From Megalopta genalis (taxonomy: Eukaryota > Arthropoda > Insecta > Hymenoptera > Halictidae), in contig NC_135018.1 of assembly GCF_051020955.1 (NCBI RefSeq), forward strand, positions 8,371,939 through 8,435,938: a stretch of 64,000 bases of DNA, read 5' to 3'. Shown piece by piece: positions 54,873 to 64,000 of the stretch. The notes under the pieces are model-generated. The model saw nothing but the letters and a program-made list of their open reading frames with translations, was not told where the DNA came from and ran no database searches. Positions within the stretch are counted from its first letter, which is position 1. The number at the start of each line of letters is the position of its first letter. The position numbers and the translations under genes are program-made.

Positions 54873-57800
54873 TATTTATTTTACATTATATATACATATT
54901 CTATAATATGTATAATAATAAAATGGTTTCGAGTGCAAAACGTTAAAATCGATATAAATTGCAGCTACTTGGACTTTTTTAACAGCATCAATTAAATAAC
55001 TCTGACATAATAATAAATTGCGGATCGTTCACAAGATTAGCTTCGCGAGGATGGCTTCTGGATTGTATCGACCGAAGTTCAAATTCGATGGAGCAGACGA
55101 TACTAATTTGAAACGGTGTTGAATTTCGTATCACGCATCATCATCCATAATACGAGTGCACAGAACCATATTCGATTGGGTGTCACGTGTTCTCATCCGT
55201 GGATTAGGTATTGATGGGCTTCTGATAACTTCCCGCGGAATTTACGCCAGGATTTTCCGCGCCAATTTTCAAGAAGGAACACCTCAAATCTCCGCTACGT
55301 GTGATCCAAAAGCGAAATTGCTGTGCAACTCTGCTGTACAAAGTTTCGGCAAAAAAATGATGAAATGTAACGAGGTGCGAAAACTATCACGAAAATTATG
55401 TTTTCGTTCAACGCGAATGTTATAATAATCTTCAATTTTTCGAACGGTGGATCTCCGATCGATAAAAGGTGTGCGAGACTAAAGAGTCGTGGTACTCCGG
55501 CGAATTTATTTCGTTCGGCCGGCGCACGTGTTGCAATAAAATATTGCTTATTGCATTGTTGCGCATAAGCTGCATTGTCTCGGGGGGGAAAGTATCAAAC
55601 GCGCGGCGACGTTATAAATAACGTTTTATTGCTATCCACGCGATCGAAATAGCAGGTAAAAAACGTGGAAGACGGGCAACCATAATTTTTCCGCTCTTTG
55701 TTTGTTTCTTGAAAGCTCGCGAGCCCGTGTATTATGAAAAATTGAAATAAGTGGATCAGAAAAAAGCAGTGGATAGAATAAGAGCGGATAGAAGAGATAG
55801 AACCGAAGTATTATTTGCATGCTTTCTGACTCCTCGACGTCTCCAGAATTTCCTAGACCCTCGGCCTGCACGCTCTCTCCCCTTTGATAGCTCGCGTAAT
55901 CATTTTAAGAGCGCGTCAACTCGCAATATCCTCCCGCGGAAGTCGAGTCGATTTGTAGCATGTACGATAAAAATGTGCAGATCAAATAAAGACAAGTCGA
56001 AACGTTCGATACATTTTTCTAGACGCTTATTTTCCACTCGAAATATATGCCTATTCAGCAAATGTGTCTTGCAATCGGTGCAGACAATCTTTGTCTTATT
56101 TTTAATACCTTTTCAAAACGTTAGTCTTTTTTTTTAATTAAAAAAACTTGTAATATTTGCAAAACTAGCAATATGGCAACAAGTATATAACGAGGATTTT
56201 TAGGATTTCGCAGAGGGATTCTTTCGAATATCGAACTTTAAAAAAAAAAAATTAAATTTTTAATTAAATTAAAAATTAAATTAAATCCCGCACGTAGTGT
56301 ATTAATTTGGATTTTACGTTGCATCACAACTACGAGGTCATTAGCAACAGGAATGGTCCATTCTCATTTTTCCTGTCATATTTTGTTGCGCAGTTGGGAA
56401 TCTCGTTGCACAATTTTTATTTTCCACAAAAATCCGCGATGTAACGATTCGCGTCGTTATTTTCGTACATTTGCACCGGCAAACATTCAACCTCGCCCTG
56501 ACATAAGAAAATCTCGATATTCCGAGATACTAGAAAATAGAAAGAAGACGATAGCAAAAGTGAGAATCGTCCATTATGATTTTCAACGATGGAAAACGAT
56601 TCCGGAGTCAAGGATGTCTCGTTTTCCGAATGAACATTAATTCCGCATCGAGCGTACGAATTGAAATTTTAATTAACGTCGCCGATAAATTTCGCGGAGC
56701 GATGCCCGCAATTGGATCGAAGAACCGGTTGGTTACTTCGTTAATCAGTTGTTCTTGGCCGTATGATTATTTCGCGATTTTCCACCGGCATAGATTAAAT
56801 CGCGCTCTCCTCCTGAAAACTGATTGCCTGCCGATATATTGTGCAAGGGGTGAAAACACGTTCGGAACTCGTTTTCCCGGTGAAAGCGTCAAGCGATAAG
56901 CGTTCGACTGGAGCGGCGGCGGTCTGCAAAGCGATTAAATAAAAATGAATTTTCGATTTTGTATATCCTGCCGAAAGTACGGGCCGAATAAATTGTACTC
57001 AACGGCAGCCGCGGCGATATGAAAAGGGCGCGAAAGGAAAACGGTTTTTCCTCGTTCAATTCGTATCCCCATGATGGTAATGGAATTCCTTGTTCGGCGA
57101 AATACGCCGAGCCGCACCGCGCCGGATCCTTTTAATGCCCTGCAAATTCTTCCCAGGAAAACAGAGCCAACGCTTCGGGAAGTCTGCGAATTTTCCGATT
57201 TTCGCCTCCGCGATTTTCAGCGATGTTCGCCAGCGAATCGATCGGTTACGTTTCGCGTATTTTTAAACCCACCTTAAAAAATTCAAATCGCAAACAATTA
57301 GCAGCACTTTCAGTGCCCTGACGCGTCGATCGGATAAGGCAAGTGTATCAATTACCGTGCCCATTAACGGATGACGGATTTCTGATTTCTTCTTTCGCAG
57401 TTCCTGGTATCGTAAAATTGTTTCTAGGAGAAATTTTTAAATAAACTTCTTTATCCAAGCACATGCTATCGTACAACCTTGACATAACCCAATCTTATCA
57501 TTCTTATAAAATAATATACGTTAATTTCGTGAAAAGCTCGGTAGTTCTAGTGTTAAAAAGACATCCGATATTTTCGACAAATTAAATAGTTTCTTTTTCA
57601 TCTATATCGCATTTCCTGAAACATTGTAATTATATGTTGATATCTTTTATATAAGTACAAATTTTTTTCATAAGTGAAACATATAAACGATACGAAATAT
57701 TTAACAAAATCTAACATAACAGTTTTTTAGCGAGTTACTGTCAATTACTGTCTATTGTTCAGTCTTTTCTAGTTACTCCGTGTCAATTTCTGTACACTGA

Positions 57801-58151
57801 TCTAATTATTGCGCTTCAATTACTGTGTGATCAGCTCTAGGTAAATAATCTTATAAGAAAAATATAAAATCATGATCGCAAAAAATATCGAATTCGTCAT
57901 TTTGACTGTCATAACAGATTAAGGTTGAACACATTGCACGAATCATTGCACTTGCGTTAACGAAGGAGAGAGAGAGAGAGAAATCTGTTTACAGTTCCGT
58001 TAAAATAATATAGATTATTAACAAAATTCAAGCGATAAATATGGAGCCCCTGGTTTTGATTGGCACAGTAGATTCAACTTTTAAAAGCACCGAAAAAAAA
58101 AAGAAAAAACGAAATACACATCCACGTAGTTGTTATGTAGGTCGCGATTAA
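54873..58151. other. Non-coding stretch, no gene seen
   Basis: Alternating AT-rich and mixed sequence. A TAGACTGCGGA-type end (minus) lies at 56408-56445, and an A/T palindromic run at 56240-56284. I see no gene. Confidence 0.5.
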
Positions 58152-58188
58152 TGCAGACAATTTTTCGCATAAAAATCCGCGGTCAGGA
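58152..58188 (-). repeat. TAGACTGCGGA-type end
   Basis: On the minus strand it reads GACCGCGGATTTTTATGCGA followed by AAAATTGTCTGC, a good match to the long form of the motif. Confidence 0.6.
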
Positions 58189-58408
58189 TAAAAATTCAAG
58201 GAGCGCGAGTTAAATTATTTCAGTTTGTTTGTTTGAAAAAATCGTGGCCCGGATCCGGACTACAAAACTATTCGGGAAGCGTCTAACTAATGAAAGATAC
58301 GTCTGCGGAGGACGTCGAAAATGTTCGTCCTTGAATGATTCGGCACATCCAATTAGAAAGTGTCTGCTACCACGATTGCAGCATGCCACGTTTCCTTCGC
58401 CACACGCG

Positions 58409-58411
<3 letters not shown>

Positions 58412-58452
<41 letters not shown>
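58412..58452. repeat. (CT)n microsatellite
   Basis: About 40 bases of CT repeat. Overlapping plus-strand frames with Ser-Leu runs here are artefacts of it. Confidence 0.95.
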
Positions 58453-58460
<8 letters not shown>

Positions 58461-60812
58461 GCCAAACTCTCCTGATCTCTCTCCTTCTACCTCTGGATCC
58501 GTCGATCCGAGCTACACAAGCTCTACTACCCCTACAACCATACTGTTAGCTTTGGTTTGGCGTTTGGTCGCGCCAAGCCGCGTGTTTGTGGTTTTGCTGC
58601 CGGTGCTCCGGAGTATTCATCGACTATATATTATACCCTCGCTCCTGGACCATCCTGTATCCTGGCGACAGGTATAAACAGCCGGCGAGCACCGACGAAC
58701 GATCGGCAGAGCCACGGATACGAGTCGACTCGACGGAAACCGATTTCTACTCGATTCGGTTATCCGAATCCGTCACGTCCGTACTGTTTATTAATTAAAC
58801 TCTGTCGGCACTTCGACCGTCGCGTCAGCCACACGTGGATGACAGAAATGTTTAAAATTTGATTTCGAAAAGTTAATTCTTACGCTAATAAACAATTTCG
58901 TAATTTTATCAAGATCTGCAAGAGGTACGAATGTTGAAGAAGCAATCGACGCTATATAAGTTTGCTTCGGAATTTTAGTTTAATCGAATGAAATACTCTA
59001 ATTTTATGAAATTGTTGATATCTTTGGGCACGGTTGTGAAAGTGTTAGCACCAGATTTATTTTTCTACGAAACATTGAAAATATAATTCAGCAATGGAGC
59101 TAAGGAAATGCTTTATTAAAAGAACACCCATCTCGCACATTTGCGTTTCATTTTAATGATCTTTCTGTTTTATTTTTCACTCTGTGACAGCCATTTTCTG
59201 TACACTGTACACTGCAAACAAAATTTTAGCGAAACGTATTATCGTGGCGCACGATTTAGATTGTCTTGAATTTTAGAGAGACAGTCCTAACATCGCAACT
59301 TTAGTTCCTAGAATGGAGAAGAAGATGTTCCGCATGTTTGCAATAATCTGTCGCGTAGAATGATTTCTGGGGAAACGATGTGAAACAATGTTCTTGTACG
59401 AGAGACGTGGTTCGTTGCCATCGCTAGCCGACAGGCAGTTTGTCCGACTTTCACGCAGGGCAACATCTTAATAACACAACCGACAACCGACAACCAACTA
59501 CCAACCCTCCAGTTCATTACCCATTCCCGTGTTAAGGCGAAAGCGAATCGGGGATAACGAACCTCTTGGAAGTTGGCTGAAACGCCGCCGCTCCCAGATA
59601 GACTCCGCGGAATCAATTGAAAAATCGTTCGGGCTAATTAATTGGCGAGTAATTTGAATGGAATTTAATACAACGGAAGCCGGCGCCGATTCCGCGGATC
59701 AACTCGGGCCTGGGAACATCGCGGAACCGTCGGAGAAAACGGGCAAAACGTAACGATCTAACGCATAAATAATTGTATAATTTATTTTGTACGTAATTTA
59801 TAGATTCAGATTCGAAAAACTTTGGCAAAGTGATTTTGAAAAATTCAACCAGATCTGACCTTGAGAAACACTTATTCGTTTTGTTACATTCTATTAATCT
59901 TATCTAGTACTGTTTTGCTAGAGTAATTATTTATTTGTATTAATTAATGATTAATCATTAATTAATTAGTTTACTAGAGTTATTACTGGAATAATTAGGC
60001 TCATTCTTATTATTATTATTTGCATTGTTATTATTATTATTGCCGTTGTTGTTATTGTTATATTATATTATAATATGTTGTTGTTATTGTTGCAATCGTC
60101 ACCTATCATTGTTAAACCGATCTCATCCACGATTATCATTCATCATTGTTATTGTTAATGTTACTTCTATATTCAACGTGCGTATGCGTATATTTAGAAC
60201 CATCTTCACCACCTGATATGTATAAAAACATTATTCAACACAGAATTACCCTGTCTGTGTTCACGTCTTGCATATTTCAACTTAAACAGTCCGATGCGGT
60301 TTGAAGAAAGAGTCTGAGACATTTGAAAGAAAAACGTGATTTGGAAATACTCTACTATTTCATTATCCACAACGTGTGGATAATATTTGATACAAATGTA
60401 TATTTCATCATTTTCAAATGAATATTTCATTATTTTCGAAAACCAGATTATTATTGGAAAAATAAAACTTTAAATGGTTTTTTCTGTAAATTTCATTATT
60501 TAAACATATCTCAGTATTGAATTAGAGCAGCTCGATTTTGTATTGTCACGATTTTGTATTTTACGTAAAAAACATCGAATTAATGTTTTGAATATAATTA
60601 TTGAGTATTGGAACACGTAGCATGATATTCAGTGAATTTATAGGTTCTCTTTGACGACATTTTTATCAGATTTTATGAGAGGATGTACTTAACCCTCGGA
60701 TGGCGGACCATTTTCATAAATATGCAATTGATGATTACAAAGATTCTCAGTTTTATTCATCAATTTATCCAAAAAATACTTTCGAAGATATTTCATGTAG
60801 ATTTATTAGCAG
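58453..60812. other. Non-coding stretch, no gene seen
   Basis: ATT/GTT-rich microsatellite sequence lies at 60008-60100. TTAACCCTCGG at 60689 resembles a piggyBac-like end but has no phased palindrome or partner. Confidence 0.5.
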
Positions 60813-61020
60813 ACAACGGAACTTTATGCAAAATAAGAGTTGTTTCAATCGATAAAAAAAGAAAGCAGAAACCATGAAGAAATTTTCTTCGCTCTTAAGT
60901 AATTTCAATAAGATCAATTTAATACCTTGACACTCTCTCTCTTGAATTCTTCTAGTCTTATTACTGTTTCAAATTACACCAACCAATTTTTGTCATAAAT
61001 GGATAAAATCCGCGGTCTAC
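60813..61020. mobile_element. Candidate MITE bounded by TAGACTGCGGA-type ends
   Basis: The left end AGACAACGGAACTTTATGCA, followed by AAATAAGAGTTG, and the right end (reverse complement TAGACCGCGGATTTTATCCA) face each other 208 bp apart. Each end resembles one of the two motif forms seen across the window. Confidence 0.45.
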
Positions 61021-62000
61021 TTGTTACTCGTTCTGTTGTTCTTATAATATATATAATATATATAATATATTGTTCTCATTTCATTGAGTTGCCGAAAATA
61101 TTGACTAATTAGGCGACGATTTAAATATACGTACACTGAGGAAAGAGAAGCAGCGAGGAATCCGAGAATTATTTCTCGCGGGACATTTCGCGATGTCGAT
61201 CGAACGAGGAGAGAATTCCTTCGCCGATCGACGACGACGTTTCTCGGCGTATTGTTTTGGACTCGGGCAAGGATCACAAAGAATTTTAATATTTCACTGC
61301 AATGGTATTTTTCTTGCTCGATGTATCTCGCCTCGTAGACGCCTTTCCGCCGACAATTTCCCGTCTCTGCGCGGCGGACAGCAGTGCTGGCCGTGGGGTG
61401 GCCGAGGGGTGGCCGAGGGAGCGGGACAAATAATCGGGTAGATTCGCGGAACTGCTCGTCGAGGTATTAGCGTACTGTCGCGAATTCATCCGGCGACGTT
61501 TGAGCGTTATTGGCGAAACTCGCGTCGCGTCAAACGGTCCGAAGTGCGAAAAGAATTGAATTATGCGGCACAAGCTAAATTCCTCGCAGCCCTGGACCTG
61601 AATAATCGAGATTGCGGTTCTACGGCTGTTTTTATTCCGACATTTTCCGAGCAGCTGGTATTCCCGAAGTTCACGAACGCGTCTCGAACAGAGTTAGGAT
61701 TTTTACGAAAAAGTCTCGAATAAGTGTTAATCTGAAATAATTGTTGAAATATATATATATATATATTTTGTTCGGAGAGTAATTATCCATCATTCTTATT
61801 TGTTGAAATGATTTATATATTATTCAATCGGATCTTAATACAAGTAATTGTTGATTATTTTCGGTTCGACATTATTAAAATATTTTTATACGTATTCGTT
61901 TAGCCACGAATGATCGTGATCAGTCTCGCTACTATACTGATAGTTAAGACTGCGGATTTAACGCATTTATAGCAAAAACGAGTAGACCAAATGCTAAATA
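61021..62000. other. Non-coding stretch, no gene seen
   Basis: An ATATA microsatellite occurs at 61044-61070 and a second at 61748-61767. One TAGACTGCGGA-type end (plus) is at 61946. Confidence 0.5.
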
Positions 62001-62527
62001 TTAACCCCTTAATCCACAGTTTTTTTTAAAAAGGCCGGCCAAAAAAAATCAATTTTTTTTAATGTGAAAAAACACAATTTAGAACGTTGTCTTGGCAAGA
62101 AAATTACAAAAATACAAAAATAATAGATATTTATACAATTGGTATGATTTCTAATTTTCAGAATATTACTATTATTATTATTATTATTGTTATTATTGTT
62201 ATTATTGTTATTATTATTATTATTATATTTTATTTTACATTATATTTTAGTAAAATATATATTGAAAAATGAGCGAATCAGGATCTGAATATGAATACGC
62301 TGTCGGAAAGCGGATCACAAGGAAGAGATAAGTCGTAAGTGATAAGTAGAAAAAGGATATATTTTATACTTAAATAAGTAAGTGTTATAGCTTACAATCC
62401 CATGTAAATGATAAATATCAATAAAACGATTGTTTTTTTTTGCTTTCACATTGTTATTTTCAATTCTCGATTGTTTGGCCAGTTTAGCGCGCTCGAGTTA
62501 ACTCGAGCGTGCACGTTAAGGGGTTAA
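62001..62527. mobile_element. Family D TTAA element with a 20-bp perfect palindrome (D3)
   Basis: The ends TTAACCCCTTAATCCACAG and (reverse complement) TTAACCCCTTAACGTGCACG share 12 bp and carry TTAA. On the right the perfect palindrome CGCTCGAGTTAACTCGAGCG (62490-62509) is centred 28.5 bp from the outer T. The interior includes an ATT/GTT microsatellite (62166-62227), a short frame at 62269-62331 starting MSESGSEYEY with an acidic N-terminus, and an AATAAA at 62420. This would fit an internally deleted piggyBac-like element that kept its start codon and polyadenylation signal, but the 20-codon frame is too short to prove it. Confidence 0.65.
62166..62227 (+). repeat. (ATT/GTT)n microsatellite
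   Basis: About 60 bases of ATT with periodic GTT units inside the D3 element. Confidence 0.9.
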
Positions 62528-62630
62528 ATACATTTCAAGAATTTCAAGATGCTGTCGTATTAATTTCAACTCGTTTAAATATTTACGAATAGAAATAAAT
62601 GTGTATGTAGCTTCCGGAGCTTGCAATAAG

Positions 62631-62670
62631 TGCCGACAATCTCTATTTTGCATAAAAATCCGCTGTCTAC
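62631..62670 (-). repeat. TAGACTGCGGA-type end
   Basis: The minus strand reads TAGACAGCGGATTTTTATGC then AAAATAGAGATTGTCGGC. With the plus-strand end at 61946 it flanks the D3 element, so D3 may have inserted into such a MITE. Confidence 0.6.
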
Positions 62671-63763
62671 CGATAGTATGTAGTAAATTAATTAATAAAC
62701 AATATACATACACCAGCATTCGTTCCAACGAACAGTGATTCAATTTATGTATTTAACCATCGCTGGTGAATAAAATTTCATTTCTTATTTTTATTTTCCG
62801 TCTGCTGGTCAAGTGAAATTTTATCCAAGTCCGGTCACGAATGCTCCGTTTCTTCCCCCAGAGACCCCGAATCCAGAAATTCAGAAAATGATGAAACTTA
62901 AGAAATGTCTCGAACACATATATATGTGGGTGTGCACATTGCAGAATTTCTTACCCTGTCAAAATTCACTCCGAGGGGTCGGAGTTAACTGTTCGAAGAT
63001 TCGGCTGTTTCTCGATTTTATTTTGTGATTCCAAAATTGAAACGAAGAGAATAAAAGTCGCAACAAAAAAGTTCCACCTTTGTGTTGAATTTATCAAATT
63101 ATAGATCCTCCCAGAATTTGCAAGAATTTGCGAGAATTGATTCTCCGGTCGGGCATCTTCCCTTGTTAATTCGATGATTCCATTGTTATGCAAGGACAGC
63201 GTAGTTTTTAAGGAACTCGGTCTTCTCGACGGAGAACGCGAAGAGAAAGTTTATTCCAGTGCAGAAGCGTACCGCCCTCTTGTAATTAAGTGGATAATTA
63301 AGCAGCACCGAACTTTGGTTCCGTCTTCGTGACACAATGAAACATTTCGCAAATCAAGAAAATACGCGGAACTCGTGCCGCCTCCGTTTCAACTTTAAAT
63401 AAAATTTCAACGATCCGTGAAGTCGAAAAAATAATCCAATTTCGCGGACATTTTTCCGCGAAACAGTCGACGAAATTAGCAAAAAGAAACGAGCCGAGAA
63501 GGCCGATTGAAAATAAATGAACGCTGTAAACGAGATTCCAGCGCAGCGACGACGCATTTCCATCGCAAAGCGGGATCTCTGGCAAGAATGCGTTCGATCG
63601 AATAAATCGTCCACACGCCTCGTTTTCAGAACTATATCGTCGGACATATTCATTGTTTAACCAGGTAGCTGTCGCAATTTCTTCGAAAAGCGAGCAGATT
63701 ACTGTGATTGTACCGTATATGTTTGATTTTCTTCAGATTTTGTTTAAATACTTTTATGAGATA
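62671..63763. other. Non-coding stretch, no gene seen
   Basis: Mixed composition; overlapping frames at 63298-63653 lie on one strand in two phases and are not protein-like. Confidence 0.5.
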
Positions 63764-64000
63764 TACAGGGTGTTCGGAAAATCGTGGTACATCCGGCAAG
63801 GGGATGATTCTACATGCAAAAATAAATCGAGAAAGAGGAATAACAGTTTTTTATTTATGGCTCCGTTTTTTGAGAAAAATTACGTTTAAAAAGTAATACT
63901 ATTAAATAGGAATCAACTGGCGCGTCGATTGCCACAATATTTGGTTCTATATAAATTTTTCTTTTGTTTTATGTGTTAATGAATAAATAAGCATTTGTAA
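63764..64000 (+). mobile_element. Family B element, copy 2, truncated by the window end
   Basis: The left end TACAGGGTGTTCGGAAAATC continues GTGGTACATCCGGCAAGGGGATGATT, GAGAAAAATTACGTTTAAAA and TATTAAATAGGAATCAACTG, all with counterparts in the copy at 41190. The right arm, if present, lies beyond the window. Confidence 0.7.

Overview
The window looks like non-coding nuclear DNA from an arthropod, most plausibly a hymenopteran (bee, ant or wasp). AT-rich stretches alternate with CpG-rich blocks, there are many short-period microsatellites, and dozens of small terminal-inverted-repeat elements are present. This assignment is inference from sequence texture; no gene in the window fixes the species. 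I found no intact host protein-coding gene, rRNA or tRNA. The longest open frame (270 codons, minus strand, 3306-4118) has no protein-like features. The window is probably intergenic or part of a very long intron.

What the sequence does hold is a dense community of decayed mobile elements and tandem arrays. I use local letters for the families. A is a set of foldback elements with TACAGGGTGTCCCA ends (1265-1597, 33094-33580, 48138-48437, 50662-51225). B has TACAGGGTG..AAAATCGTGG ends (41190-41530, 63764-end). C has TACAGTAAATTCTC ends (6326, 26758, 27433, 36750, 37582). D is a set of TTAA-flanked, piggyBac-like elements (27603-27901, 32928-34034, 43191-43532, 62001-62527, and solo ends at 14548 and 33849). 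E is a Tc1/mariner-like repeat with long inverted ends (11092-13433, and 49314-49530). F is a near-perfect MITE (2864-3107). G is a foldback element with a tandemly duplicated flank (38156-38789). H is an AT-rich minisatellite carried between conserved ends at three places (23787, 47740, 53474). A TAGACTGCGGA-ended family is scattered through 29.8-62.7 kb.

The most notable observation joins the D elements. In six TTAA termini a palindrome is centred 28.5 bp (once 29.5 bp) from the outer T of TTAA (at one terminus, a mutated TTCA). The palindrome sequence differs between families: CCGGATATATCCGG, GCCACTATAGTGGC, GGTCACCGGTGACC, GTCAGTCACCGATGATTGAC, CGAGATATCTCG and CGCTCGAGTTAACTCGAGCG. In four of the six the palindrome is repeated inward at 42-44 bp spacing. 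Position is conserved while sequence is not, which suggests transposase-binding sites held in register with the cleavage point. The same window carries the remains of a cysteine-rich transposase C-terminus of piggyBac type (about 41869-42102), the domain that in known piggyBac enzymes binds subterminal DNA.

Layout: 0-9 kb, GC-rich blocks with single A, F and C elements; 11-13.4 kb, the E inverted pair; 13.4-23.8 kb, mostly unique sequence with a curious 35-bp dispersed motif; 23.8-24.8 kb, H and a 170-bp tandem; 26.7-28 kb, C, C and D elements; 29.7-34 kb, a tandem duplication and a nested D/A/iteron complex; 36.7-45 kb, dense C, G, TAGACTG, B, transposase remnant, D and a 150-bp satellite; 47.7-53.7 kb, H, A, E, A, a 41-bp array and H; 54.8-64 kb, a strong hairpin, scattered TAGACTG copies, D and B. 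All coordinates were read by eye and boundaries may be off by a few bases.
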